Below, piece after piece: positions 1 to 8,564 of a DNA stretch of 64,000 nt. The DNA comes from Clostridiales bacterium. Lineage in GTDB: Bacteria > Bacillota > Clostridia > Lachnospirales > Lachnospiraceae. The DNA is taken from positions 1 to 64,000 of the forward strand of contig JAJQIK010000038.1 of assembly GCA_021199255.1 (NCBI GenBank), in the 5' to 3' direction. The position numbers and the translations under genes are program-made. The notes below the pieces were generated by a model that saw nothing but the letters and a program-made list of their open reading frames with translations, had not been told where the DNA came from and did no database searches. Position 1 is the stretch's first letter; each line of letters opens with the position of its first letter.

Positions 1-144
1 GTCTGCCATCAGGGCTATTTGCTTTCGCTCAGAAACAAATAGCCAAATCCACTTCCAGAGGATTGTGAAAAATCAGCACATCAATGTGATTTTTCAACCT
101 ATGTTCTCCTTTTTCTGTTGTTCTCGCTAAGGCGCTTGCAAAAT
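1..144. other. Intergenic edge region with two hairpins
   Basis: No gene is supported here. There are two inverted repeats. GGCTATTTG at 13-21 pairs exactly with CAAATAGCC at 36-44 around a 14-nt loop. TGAAAAATCA at 67-76 pairs with TGATTTTTCA at 88-97. They lie downstream of the minus-strand flavoprotein gene and could end its transcript, but neither has a clean U-tract. Confidence 0.4.
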
Positions 145-1383
145 TCATTCACAATTGCCTATACTGCTTCCCGCCAGATGCCCCGTAGACCAGGCAAGCT
201 GTAGATTAAATCCGCCTGTAAGAGCGTCCAAATCTAACACTTCTCCCGCGAAATACAGGCCGGAAACCAGTTTGGATTCCATCGTGGAAGGATTAATTTC
301 CTGGACGCGGACACCTCCCTGCGTGATAATCGCCTCCTGAAAGCCCCTCAACCCTCTGACTTTCATCGTAAGACGCTTTGTCACGGTAAGCAGCGCCCTT
401 CTCTCTTCTCTGGTAATCTCATGAATGGTCTTGTTCCCGTCAATCCCTGATAAGGCTGTCATCACCGGCACCAGCTTCGAAGGATACAAACTCCCGATTA
501 CATTTTTGAACTGCCTGTTCCGGTTCTGTTCAAAATCCCGCAGGATTCTCCTGTCCAACTGTTCCTCGGAGAGCGCCGGTTTCAAGTCCACACTGACGGT
601 AACCCGGGATCGTTCCTTACATTTGCCATAATAACTGCTGGCGGATAACACCAAAGGGCCGCTGATTCCAAAATGGGTAAACAGCATCTCGCCAAAGCCC
701 TCATAAATCTCCTTTGTCCCGCATCTCATGGTAAGCGTTACGTTTTTCAGGGATAATCCCTGCAAAGCCCGGCACCATTCTTCCTCAATTTCCATGGGCA
801 CCAGCGCCGGCCTGCATTCCTTCACCTGATGCCCCAGCGCTTCCGCCATGCGGTATCCGGCTCCGGTCGCCCCGGTGGTGGGATAAGACAGTCCTCCGGT
901 GGCAAGGATTACCGCGTCCGCAGCAATTCTCTCGCCAGTTTCCAGCGCTGCGCCTGTTACGCGCCCCTGTTCTGCCAGGATTTCCCGCACCCTCGTCCTC
1001 AGCCGGACGGCCACTCCCCTTTTCTTCAGGGTGCGTTCCAACGCCGCTATAATATCTGAAGCGTGATCCGATACCGGAAATACGCGCTCGCCGCGCTCCG
1101 TCTTTAAAGGGCAGCCCGCCTCCTCAAAAAACTTCATGACCTGTAGATTGGAATAGCCGGAAAATGCGCTGTAAAGGAATTTGGGATTGCTCACCATATT
1201 TTCCAAAAACTTGTCCTTTTCACAGGCATTGGTCACATTGCATCTGCCCTTTCCTGTGATATACAGCTTCTTCCCCAGCTTTTCGTTCTGTTCCAGCAGC
1301 GTTACGCCGTGCCCCTGCCCAGCCGCAGCGACGGCAGCCATCATGCCCGCCGCGCCGCCGCCTATCACAAGTACCTTACTCAT
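145..1383 (-). CDS. HI0933/BaiN-family NAD(P)/FAD-dependent oxidoreductase
   Basis: Predicted cytosolic flavoprotein of 412 residues, the usual length for the HI0933-like (BaiN/YhiN) family. An FAD-binding Rossmann motif VIGGGAAG lies at residues 6-13. The family motif GKKLYITGKGRCNVTN is near residue 40, and the C-terminal GEVLDLDALTGGFNLQ block that closes the FAD site is near residue 380. Members are annotated as reductases; BaiN of bile-acid 7-dehydroxylating clostridia was proposed to act on steroid enoyl intermediates, but most copies are housekeeping genes of unknown substrate. The gene starts 7 bp after the RpiR regulator gene, with a GGAAAG site before ATG, so the two are probably co-transcribed. 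The family assignment is firm; the substrate is unknown. Confidence 0.85.
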   Translation of the reverse strand: MSKVLVIGGGAAGMMAAVAAAGQGHGVTLLEQNEKLGKKLYITGKGRCNVTNACEKDKFLENMVSNPKFLYSAFSGYSNLQVMKFFEEAGCPLKTERGERVFPVSDHASDIIAALERTLKKRGVAVRLRTRVREILAEQGRVTGAALETGERIAADAVILATGGLSYPTTGATGAGYRMAEALGHQVKECRPALVPMEIEEEWCRALQGLSLKNVTLTMRCGTKEIYEGFGEMLFTHFGISGPLVLSASSYYGKCKERSRVTVSVDLKPALSEEQLDRRILRDFEQNRNRQFKNVIGSLYPSKLVPVMTALSGIDGNKTIHEITREERRALLTVTKRLTMKVRGLRGFQEAIITQGGVRVQEINPSTMESKLVSGLYFAGEVLDLDALTGGFNLQLAWSTGHLAGSSIGNCE

Positions 1384-1390
1384 CTTTCCT

Positions 1391-2326
1391 TCATTCCCTC
1401 TCTTCTTTCCTGCGAAGAGGGTAATTTAACATCGGTTCCTCATCTATAAAATTAATCTCATCATTCAGATACACCTGATAATTATTCCATGCCTCTTCCA
1501 GATTTTTCAGATTCTTCTTCACATCCTCCGGGCGTTTCAGGCACATGGCCACCACCAGGGCGTTGATTACGCTGAGAGGAGCCACCAGAGAATCCACAAT
1601 GGACACCATATCGCTTCTGGCCAGCAAATTACAGGAGGAATAAAGATTCATGGGAGAATGTACGGAATCGGTAATCGCAATAACCTTGGCGTTTCTGTCA
1701 TTGGCGAACTCCATGGCCTTAAGCGTGCGCATGGAATATCTGGGGAAGCTGATACCGATCATCGCGTCCTTCTCGTCGATCCGAATCATCTGTTCAAAGG
1801 TCTCCGACACGCTGGTGGTCTTAAGAAGCACCACGCCGCCACGTATCATATTCAGATAAAAATGTAAAAAATCCGCCAGCGGCTCGCAGCTTCGAACCCC
1901 CATCACATAGACTGTTTTCGCCTCTAAGATAATATCCACCGCCGTCTCAAAGGCGACCGGGTCTAAATGCTGTATGGTATCCTGCAGCTTTTCCATATCG
2001 GACTGCAGCACGGAGGTCAGAATCTCCGACTGGGAGCTTTGTCCATATTTAGCGCCGATTTTCTGTACCGAATTGATCTTATTCTGCACCCAGTCTTCCA
2101 AATCCCGCTGGAACTCCGGATACCCGCTATATCCGATATACGCCGCATAGCGCACCACCGTGGATTCGCTGACGCCCACCACTTCTCCCAGCTTCGCCGC
2201 CGTCATAAATACGGCTTGGTCGTAATGATCATAAATAAATGCGGAAATCGCTTTCTGCCCCTTGCTCATTCTGCCGTAATGTTCATTGATCCTTGTGATG
2301 ATATCATAACGATTTTCAATAGCCAT
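1391..2326 (-). CDS. MurR/RpiR family transcriptional regulator
   Basis: A 311-residue regulator with an N-terminal RpiR helix-turn-helix (about residues 1-80, containing LGEVVGVSESTVVRYAAYIGYSG). A sugar-isomerase (SIS) ligand domain follows at about residues 120-260 (VYVMGVRSCEPLADF and later IGISFPRYS). Family members sense phosphorylated sugars and control sugar or amino-sugar catabolism. No sugar genes adjoin it, and its only co-directional neighbours are the flavoprotein gene downstream and tetR upstream. The ribosome site is weak: AGGAA sits only 2 nt from ATG, so an internal start near 2269 cannot be excluded, although it would remove part of the HTH domain. The target genes are unknown. 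Confidence 0.85.
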   Translation of the reverse strand: MAIENRYDIITRINEHYGRMSKGQKAISAFIYDHYDQAVFMTAAKLGEVVGVSESTVVRYAAYIGYSGYPEFQRDLEDWVQNKINSVQKIGAKYGQSSQSEILTSVLQSDMEKLQDTIQHLDPVAFETAVDIILEAKTVYVMGVRSCEPLADFLHFYLNMIRGGVVLLKTTSVSETFEQMIRIDEKDAMIGISFPRYSMRTLKAMEFANDRNAKVIAITDSVHSPMNLYSSCNLLARSDMVSIVDSLVAPLSVINALVVAMCLKRPEDVKKNLKNLEEAWNNYQVYLNDEINFIDEEPMLNYPLRRKEERE

Positions 2327-2353
2327 TTCCTGTTATAAACAACCTTTCCGCCT

Positions 2354-2905
2354 CTAAATATTCTGAAATGCGCGATAACATTCTTCCAATAACTTGACCG
2401 TATCCTCTTCCTGCAAATCATAGTCGTCCGTAAGAGACATACACGCAGAGCCATGAATGAAAATCCACATTTTCATAAACATACCGCTGGGATCTTTACA
2501 GCCATAAAACTTCGCATTATTGATTTCCCTCACCACCGCGCCGTTTTTGCCGTTGAGCAGATCATACAGGCTCCTGCCGTGGCGGTTCTCTGACAAAAAC
2601 AACATTCTGAACAGTTGCTGCTCCTCCTGCGCGAACTGAATATAGGCAAGTCCGAGATTGACGAAGGGCGTATCGTTTTTCTGAGGAAACTTTTCATAAT
2701 AAAGACCAAAAAAGTCAATCGCCCTGGCAAACAGTTCCTCGCCCAGCTCCTCCATATTCTTGTAGACGCGGAAGATCGGCTGTGTGGAACAGCCCGCCTT
2801 AGCCGCCAGCGTTCTGGCGGTTACCTGGGAAACGCCCTCCTTACGCGCCATCTCAAACGCAGCATTTAATATATCGTCCTTCGTAATCGTCGCTTTCCTT
2901 GCCAT
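2354..2905 (-). CDS. TetR/AcrR family transcriptional regulator
   Basis: A 183-residue protein with a TetR N-terminal HTH (residues 8-55: ITKDDILNAAFEMARKEG, then ARTLAAKAGCSTQPIFRVYKN) and an all-helical ligand domain of the TetR_C type. It probably represses its own transcription. A consensus-like promoter lies about 55-83 bp upstream, and the palindrome TAACATATGTTA overlaps the -10 box. AGAGG precedes ATG by about 10 nt. The ligand and other targets are not evident. The next upstream gene, the decarboxylase operon end, is co-directional but 231 bp away, so tetR is transcribed separately. Confidence 0.85.
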   Translation of the reverse strand: MARKATITKDDILNAAFEMARKEGVSQVTARTLAAKAGCSTQPIFRVYKNMEELGEELFARAIDFFGLYYEKFPQKNDTPFVNLGLAYIQFAQEEQQLFRMLFLSENRHGRSLYDLLNGKNGAVVREINNAKFYGCKDPSGMFMKMWIFIHGSACMSLTDDYDLQEEDTVKLLEECYRAFQNI

Positions 2906-2948
2906 AAGCTTATACCTCTCTTGTATTTCCCAACGAAATATCTTTTAG

Positions 2949-2988
2949 TAACATATGTTATTATAGTACATTATGTAACCCTCGTCAA
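2949..2988 (-). promoter_or_regulatory. tetR promoter with overlapping palindromic operator
   Basis: On the minus strand a -35 box TTGACG (2983-2988) is 17 bp from a -10 box TATAAT (2960-2965). The perfect 12-bp palindrome TAACATATGTTA occupies 2949-2960, touching the -10 box and covering the likely start site. This is the expected place for an autorepressor to bind, so TetR (2354-2905) is the inferred ligand. Confidence 0.65.
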
Positions 2989-3136
2989 CCGTGAGTTTTC
3001 AGAACAGCCGCACCTGCCAGATGAGCCTGCGGCTCCTGCCGAAGGAATAAGCGGTGAGCATAAAAAGCGGCTGCCCTTGGAATATGATTCGCCGGGCGGC
3101 CGCCTGTTTGTGCCGTTTTACTATGAAATTTCTGTC

Positions 3137-4558
3137 TTATACAGGATAAGCGCCGTTTTTCGTGTCAGCCTGAGTCATATCTACCTTCTCCTGCTGTGCC
3201 TGGCGGTATTTGAAGAAATCGGTAGCCACCTGCGGGAACAAAGCGTAAGATAATACGTCTTCATCCTGCTGTTTCCACTCTTTCATCTCTGACTCTAATT
3301 TATTCATCTCATTCTCTAACAAATCAGCCGGACGGCAGGTAATCCTCTCCTCACCGGGGATAACCTTGTCGATAACCTCCTGATTCATAGGCTTAACAGT
3401 CTGTCCATACTCGCCGCGGAGAACCGCTTTGGTCTCCTTGGTAGCCATCTTGTATCTCTCGCCCATCAATACGTTAAATACAGCCTGCGTACCAACGATC
3501 TGGGAAGAAGGCGTTACCAGCGGCGGTTCGCCCAGATCCTTGCGGACTTCCGGAATCTCCTTCAGCACGTCGTAATACTTATCCTCGGCATTCTGCTCCT
3601 TTAACTGGCTTACCATATTGGAAAGCATACCGCCCGGTACCTGATATAACAACGTCTTAATATCAACGCCCATAACCTTCGGGTTCAACAGGCCGTTTGC
3701 AAGGCACTCGTCTCTGTAGGGTCTGAAATAATCAGCGATTTCAGCCAGAATATTCTGGTCATAGCCTGTATCGTAAGGAGTCCCTTTGAAGGTCTCAACC
3801 ATAACCTCCGTAGCCGGCTGGGAGGTACCCATGGCAAACGGGGAAATCGCGCAGTCGATTACGTCTACGCCTGCTTCAACCGCTTTCAGATAAGTCATGC
3901 TGGCCACGCCGGAGGTATAATGGGTGTGCAGCTGAATCGGAAGCTTGGTCGCGGACTTCATAGCAGCAATCATTTCGGAAGCCTTATAAGGAACCAGCAG
4001 GCCGGCCATATCCTTGATACAGATGGAATCCGCCCCCATCTCCTCAATCTTCTTAGCCATATCCATCCAGTATTCCATGGTATAGGCGTCGCCTAACGTA
4101 TAGGAGAGCGCTACCTGGGCATGTCCTCTGCCCTCCTGGGCTTTGATTTTATTGGTGGCGTTCACCGCTTCCTGTAAATTTCTCAAATCATTCAAACAGT
4201 CAAAGATACGAATGATATCGATACCGTTAGCGATCGACTTCTCTACAAAGCTGTCTACCACGTCATCCGCATAGGGTCTGTAACCTAAAATATTCTGTCC
4301 TCTGAACAGCATCTGCAGCTTCGTATTCTTGAAGCCGTCTCTCAGCTTTCTAAGTCTCTCCCAGGGATCTTCCTTTAAGAAACGAAGAGACGCGTCGAAT
4401 GTAGCGCCGCCCCAGCACTCTACTGCATGATATCCGACTTTATCCATTTTCTCCACGATAGGAAGCATCATCTCGGTAGGCATTCTTGTTGCGATCAGAG
4501 ACTGATGCGCGTCACGGAGAACCGTTTCCATAATCTTAACCGGTTTTTGTTCTGCCAT
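3137..4558 (-). CDS. Oxaloacetate decarboxylase alpha / pyruvate carboxylase subunit B type carboxyltransferase
   Basis: A 473-residue carboxyltransferase of the oxaloacetate decarboxylase alpha / PycB / transcarboxylase 5S family. The HMGL-like TIM barrel opens with ETVLRDAHQSLIATRM (residues 10-25), whose Asp and His-Gln belong to the metal and pyruvate site, and continues with ECWGGATFDASLRFL and an LHTHYTSG metal motif. The PYC_OADA conserved domain follows to about residue 450. No biotin domain is fused; the carrier is a separate gene at 5830-6213. It moves carboxyl groups between oxaloacetate/pyruvate and carrier biotin at the membrane complex. It is the last gene of the five-gene decarboxylase operon. 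Whether the free substrate is oxaloacetate or the protein works as a 5S-like transcarboxylase subunit cannot be decided from sequence. Confidence 0.9.
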   Translation of the reverse strand: MAEQKPVKIMETVLRDAHQSLIATRMPTEMMLPIVEKMDKVGYHAVECWGGATFDASLRFLKEDPWERLRKLRDGFKNTKLQMLFRGQNILGYRPYADDVVDSFVEKSIANGIDIIRIFDCLNDLRNLQEAVNATNKIKAQEGRGHAQVALSYTLGDAYTMEYWMDMAKKIEEMGADSICIKDMAGLLVPYKASEMIAAMKSATKLPIQLHTHYTSGVASMTYLKAVEAGVDVIDCAISPFAMGTSQPATEVMVETFKGTPYDTGYDQNILAEIADYFRPYRDECLANGLLNPKVMGVDIKTLLYQVPGGMLSNMVSQLKEQNAEDKYYDVLKEIPEVRKDLGEPPLVTPSSQIVGTQAVFNVLMGERYKMATKETKAVLRGEYGQTVKPMNQEVIDKVIPGEERITCRPADLLENEMNKLESEMKEWKQQDEDVLSYALFPQVATDFFKYRQAQQEKVDMTQADTKNGAYPV

Positions 4559-4621
4559 AATTATAACCTTTCCTTTCTCTTAATAAATTTATATCATGTA
4601 CTCTCTCAAAACCAGATACGC

Positions 4622-5770
4622 TTAGAATACTCCGAATACCGCCATGAAAGTACCGGCCGCAACCGCAGTACCGATAACGCCCGCCACGTTAGGTCCCATG
4701 GCATGCATTAACAGGAAATTGGTAGGGTCCGCTTCCGCGCCTACCTTCTGGGACACTCTGGCCGCCATAGGAACCGCGGACACTCCTGCGGAACCGATCA
4801 GCGGATTCACAGCGCCCTTTGTCAATATACGCATCAACTGGCCGAACAGCACGCCCGCCGCAGTACCGAAGCAGAACGCGATCAGTCCGAGGGCAACGAT
4901 TTTCAGCGTATCCGTATTCAGGAATGCCTCCGCGCTGGTCGTTGCGCCAACGGAAGTACCCAGAATGATAACCACAATATACATCAGCGCATTGGAAGCG
5001 GTATCCGCTAACTGTCTTACCACGCCCGACTCACGGAACAGATTACCTAACATCAGCATACCCACAAGCGGAGCCGTCGTAGGAAGAATCAGCGCTACAA
5101 CAATAGTAACCACAATCGGGAAAAGAATCTTCTCTAATTTCGTTACAGGACGAAGCTGCCCCATTTTGATCTTTCTTTGTTCCTCCGTCGTCAACAGCCT
5201 CATAATCGGCGGCTGAATAATCGGGACAAGAGACATATAGGAATATGCCGCCACCGCGATGGGTCCCAGCAGCGCTGTCTGCCCCAGCTTCGTGGCAAGG
5301 AAAATAGAGGTAGGGCCGTCCGCGCCGCCGATAATGGAAATAGCTGCGGCCGCTTTGTCATTGAAGCCCATTGCAATCGCCCCGAAATAAGCCGCAAAAA
5401 TACCAAACTGCGCCGCCGCTCCCAGCAGGAAGCTCTTCGGATTGGCAATCAGCGGGCCAAAATCCGTTAACGCCCCGACGCCCATGAAAATCAGGGACGG
5501 CAGGATCGCCCACTCGTCTAATTTGTAGAAGTAATAGAGCAGGCCGCCGCCGGCTCCCCCTTCTCCGTATTCCGCCATAATATCAGGATAGATATTAACC
5601 AGCAGCATACCAAAGGCTATCGGCACCAAGAGAAGCGGTTCATACTCTTTGGCAATAGCCAGATATAGAAAAACAAGTGCTACAACAATCATAATATAGT
5701 TGCCGACAGTCAGATTGAAAAATGCTGTCTGGTGAACCAGATTGCTGAGCGTGGTTGCTATATAAGCCAT
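4622..5770 (-). CDS. oadB: Na+-transporting decarboxylase beta subunit
   Basis: A 382-residue polytopic membrane protein of the OadB/GcdB/MmdB family. It decarboxylates carboxybiotin and couples this to sodium export. It is rich in membrane segments and shows the family signatures: an N-terminal amphipathic plus TM start, [16 protein letters not shown] with the conserved Asp of the sodium site, [14 protein letters not shown], and the C-terminal [13 protein letters not shown] and [16 protein letters not shown] loops. Its length is typical for the short forms. An AGGAG-like site precedes the ATG. It lies between the biotin carrier and alpha genes in one transcription unit. Confidence in the family is very high; the acyl substrate of the complex is set by the carboxyltransferase subunits. 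Confidence 0.93.
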   Translation of the reverse strand: MAYIATTLSNLVHQTAFFNLTVGNYIMIVVALVFLYLAIAKEYEPLLLVPIAFGMLLVNIYPDIMAEYGEGGAGGGLLYYFYKLDEWAILPSLIFMGVGALTDFGPLIANPKSFLLGAAAQFGIFAAYFGAIAMGFNDKAAAAISIIGGADGPTSIFLATKLGQTALLGPIAVAAYSYMSLVPIIQPPIMRLLTTEEQRKIKMGQLRPVTKLEKILFPIVVTIVVALILPTTAPLVGMLMLGNLFRESGVVRQLADTASNALMYIVVIILGTSVGATTSAEAFLNTDTLKIVALGLIAFCFGTAAGVLFGQLMRILTKGAVNPLIGSAGVSAVPMAARVSQKVGAEADPTNFLLMHAMGPNVAGVIGTAVAAGTFMAVFGVF

Positions 5771-5829
5771 TTTTTTAACCTCCTGTAGATTTCACTTCAG
5801 AAATATGTCTTCTCAGACTATTCCGGGAA

Positions 5830-6213
5830 TTAGTTTAATGTTGCCAGTAACGCGCCTGCCTCTACAGCATCGCCTACCGCTACATTAATACTGGCTACCG
5901 TGCCATCCTGAGGTGCTACTACAGGGATTTCCATCTTCATCGCTTCTACGATGATAACTGCATCGCCCTTCTTTACTGCGTCGCCTGCGTTCTTCTCAAT
6001 CTTAAATACTTTACCAGCCGCACCGGCTTCGATCTTTACGCTGCCGGCTGCGCCGCCTGCCGTTGCCGCGGGTGCTGCCGCAGGAGCGGGAGCCGCTTTC
6101 GGAGCTGCCTTAGGCGCTGCGGGCGCTGCCGCAACAGGTGCGCCGGATGTTGCTCCCTCTTCTACTACTACGTCATATACGCTGCCGTTTACGGTAATTG
6201 TATAATTTTTCAT
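5830..6213 (-). CDS. Biotin carrier protein of the decarboxylase complex
   Basis: A 127-residue biotinyl/lipoyl-domain protein. The N-terminal segment of about 25 residues is followed by a long Ala/Pro linker (about residues 25-60, repeated AAPKAAPKAAP), typical of swinging-arm carriers. The biotinyl domain (60-127) has the attachment motif EAMKMEIP, where the Lys between the Met residues is biotinylated by BirA. It shuttles CO2 from the two carboxyltransferase subunits to OadB. It matches the GcdC/MmdC (1.3S) carrier type rather than a fused alpha-subunit domain. It sits directly between oadG-like and oadB, with a GGAGGATAT ribosome site. Confidence 0.92.
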   Translation of the reverse strand: MKNYTITVNGSVYDVVVEEGATSGAPVAAAPAAPKAAPKAAPAPAAAPAATAGGAAGSVKIEAGAAGKVFKIEKNAGDAVKKGDAVIIVEAMKMEIPVVAPQDGTVASINVAVGDAVEAGALLATLN

Positions 6214-6234
6214 TTTGATATCCTCCTATGACTC

Positions 6235-6981
6235 TTAGGCATTCTGCCATTTACTCTTATTAGATTTTCTTATGGAACGTACTACGAAGCCATCCGTGGA
6301 ACCGGCGCCCTCATAAGCGGCGACCGCAGCCGCGATGACTGCCACTAACTCTGTATCGTCGGCAAGCTCTTCTCTGGCGGCGATCTGCGTAACCACCGGA
6401 TCCGCCTGCGCGGCCCCGTCTGCATTACCCGCAGCATTTGCTTCGGACTTCTTCTGCTGCTTCTCCTGGAACTTGGAAATAAGGCCGAAGCAGGAAATAA
6501 TCAGGCTGATCAGAATCAGCACGACAAATACGGTTCCCAGACCGATCAGGGTATTCAGGGCGGCATTCTTCATCAGCTCGCCGAAGGAATAGGAAATATT
6601 GGTGCTGATGCTTACGTAGGAAGACAAAGCGCTGTCCAGAATAATTTCCACCTCAGCGTCATGCTCCGAACCCTTCACGTTCACCGTAATGATAACCTCG
6701 TCGTCGTTAAATTGTACCGAACCGCCGTCTGTGCCTTCGAACACCCCGATCTCATCCAAAGCGTCCTGCCAGCCCGACAGGCCCGCGTATACAACATCCT
6801 GATCCGCATACTGCTCGATAGCTCCCTGACTGACGATCATGTCAATCTGCTGAACGGTGGTAGCGCCATACTCTACCGCCTGTTCCTCCGTAATAGGGCC
6901 AACCGACGTTTCCTCCTGACCGCACGCGCTCAGACCGACCATACAGGTAACCATACCTAATATCGCTAATAATTTTCTCAT
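6235..6981 (-). CDS. OadG-like gamma/delta subunit, lipoprotein-type
   Basis: Predicted membrane-anchoring subunit of the sodium-pump decarboxylase. The start chosen (MRKLLAIL) gives a lipoprotein signal ending in LSAC near residue 20 and has AAAGG about 10 nt upstream; an ATG 12 bp further upstream overlaps that ribosome site. The extracytoplasmic part (residues 25-130) resembles a DUF3887-like fold. A single membrane helix follows (about 145-170, TLIGLGTVFVVLILISLIISCFG) with the OadG-like short cytoplasmic tail. The tail ends in a positively charged RSIRKSNKSKW. It is longer (248 residues) than classical OadG (about 85), because the N-terminal secreted domain is added. Its place in the operon supports the assignment. 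Confidence 0.8.
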   Translation of the reverse strand: MRKLLAILGMVTCMVGLSACGQEETSVGPITEEQAVEYGATTVQQIDMIVSQGAIEQYADQDVVYAGLSGWQDALDEIGVFEGTDGGSVQFNDDEVIITVNVKGSEHDAEVEIILDSALSSYVSISTNISYSFGELMKNAALNTLIGLGTVFVVLILISLIISCFGLISKFQEKQQKKSEANAAGNADGAAQADPVVTQIAAREELADDTELVAVIAAAVAAYEGAGSTDGFVVRSIRKSNKSKWQNA

Positions 6982-6998
6982 ATTAAGCATCATCCTTT

Positions 6999-8426
6999 CT
7001 AGACTGTACCGTGTTTTTTCTCTGGACGGCCTTCGCTCTTAGTAGCTAACATCTCGAAAGCGCCGATGACATATTTTCTGGTATCGGCAGGCTCTACGAT
7101 CTGGTCTACATATCCTCTCTTTGCCGCACTTGCCACATTGTTCTGAAGCGCCGCATACTCTTTTGCACAGGCGTCGATCGCATCGGAGCCTTGTCCATCA
7201 CAAATAATCTTAGCCGCAAGTCTGGCGTCCATCATGCCGATCTCGGCATCAGGCCAGGCGATCGTAATATCCGCGCCAACCGCCTTGGAATTCATTGCCA
7301 CATAAGCGCTGCCGTACGCCTTGCCGATAATAACGTTAACCTTAGGAACGGTAGCGTTAGCAAATGCGTATGTAAGCTTGCTGGCAGCCTTAGCCATTCT
7401 CTTCTCGGAACATTTGGTAGCGGAAAAGCCCGTTACGTTTGTCAGGGACAATACCGGAATGTCAAACGCGTCGCAGAAATTGATAAATTCCGCCGCTTTC
7501 TCCGCTCCTCTTGCGGACAATACCGCGTCAAATTTATCTGTCACTTCACCGTCCGCATTATATACCTCTGTGCGGTTGGCAACAGCGCCTATGGTCGCGC
7601 CGTTTAATCTGATAAAGCCTACAACCATATCCTTGGCATAATTCTGTTTTACCTCCACAAAAACGCCGTTGTCGGCGATCTGGGATAACGCGATGGAAGT
7701 ATCTCCCACGCAGCCGGTAATCTGTGCGCACGCCCTGTTCAGGTCATCCGTACATTCCTCAAGGGCGATTTCCGCATTATTGGCAGGCAAAATAGACACT
7801 AACTGTCTGATCTGTGCCAGAATAGAGGCTTCATCTGCCACCATATCCACAAGGCCTGTCTCCTCGCTCTGGAATGTCGCCGCGGAAGTATCGCAACGGG
7901 AAATTTCATTTCCTTCTAAAGCATTAGGGGAATTTACAAACAGCTTCGCTTTCTTCTCTTCCATAAAGGTAAAATCCGTGATACCCGGAATCAGCGCCAA
8001 TCCGCCGCCGCAGCTGCCGAACACAGCCGTAATCTGCGGAATCACGCCGGACGCCAGCGTCTGTTTCATATAGATCTCGCCAAAGCCGTTTAAAGCGTCT
8101 GTCGCCTCCTGTAATCTAAGACCGGCAGAGTCAAGCAGGCCGATCACAGGCGCACCTGTCTTCAGCGCCAGATCATAGAGGTTCGCAATCTTCTTCGCGT
8201 GCATTTCACCAACCGATCCGTTCAGGACGGACGCATCCTGGCTGTATACATACACAAGATTGCCGTCAATTACTCCATACCCGGTCACAACGCCGTCAGA
8301 AGGAGTTTCTGTCTGTTTCAGATTGAAATCCGTCGCCCTTGCAGTTACAAGGCCGCCGATTTCAACGAAACTGTTTTCATCGAGTAAAGCATTGATTCTT
8401 TGACTCGCTTGAGAAGTAGTACTCAT
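6999..8426 (-). CDS. Acyl-CoA carboxyltransferase subunit (MmdA/PccB-like)
   Basis: A 475-residue carboxyl transferase with the tandem crotonase-like halves of the MmdA/GcdA/PccB family. The N-half contains GVVTGYGVIDG, VYVYSQDASVLNGSVGEMHAKKI and the oxyanion-hole loop FGSCGGGLALIPG. The C-half contains TNVTGFSATKC, KVNVIIGKAYGSAYVAM and AWPDAEIGMMD. It transfers a carboxyl group from methylmalonyl-, malonyl- or glutaconyl-CoA to carrier biotin. It is somewhat shorter than MmdA (about 510). It is first in the operon, with a strong GGAGGG site 7 nt before ATG. The exact acyl-CoA is not determined; methylmalonyl-CoA is the commonest in gut Firmicutes. Confidence 0.85.
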   Translation of the reverse strand: MSTTSQASQRINALLDENSFVEIGGLVTARATDFNLKQTETPSDGVVTGYGVIDGNLVYVYSQDASVLNGSVGEMHAKKIANLYDLALKTGAPVIGLLDSAGLRLQEATDALNGFGEIYMKQTLASGVIPQITAVFGSCGGGLALIPGITDFTFMEEKKAKLFVNSPNALEGNEISRCDTSAATFQSEETGLVDMVADEASILAQIRQLVSILPANNAEIALEECTDDLNRACAQITGCVGDTSIALSQIADNGVFVEVKQNYAKDMVVGFIRLNGATIGAVANRTEVYNADGEVTDKFDAVLSARGAEKAAEFINFCDAFDIPVLSLTNVTGFSATKCSEKRMAKAASKLTYAFANATVPKVNVIIGKAYGSAYVAMNSKAVGADITIAWPDAEIGMMDARLAAKIICDGQGSDAIDACAKEYAALQNNVASAAKRGYVDQIVEPADTRKYVIGAFEMLATKSEGRPEKKHGTV

Positions 8427-8564
8427 TTTTCAGCCCTCCATTTATCATAATATTATATAATGAAAACATTATTATTGTGTGGCACAGCACACGAACGTAG
8501 TATAACACAGATTCCATATCCCGACTAGCCATTTTTGAAAAAAATACAAATTCTACGCGAAAAA
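8427..8564 (-). promoter_or_regulatory. Probable promoter region of the decarboxylase operon
   Basis: This 138-bp gap precedes the first gene of the decarboxylase operon. On the minus strand there is an extended -10 (TGTTATACT) near 8500 and an A+T-rich TATAAT-like stretch near 8450. Neither has a good -35 box. GTGTG and CACAC arms at 8477-8481 and 8488-8492 form a small inverted repeat between them, a possible operator. The assignment is tentative. Confidence 0.35.

Noticed and set aside
2921-3253. Plus-strand open frame of 110 codons
   Set aside because: It overlaps the tetR promoter and the end of the decarboxylase gene, and matches no family I know.
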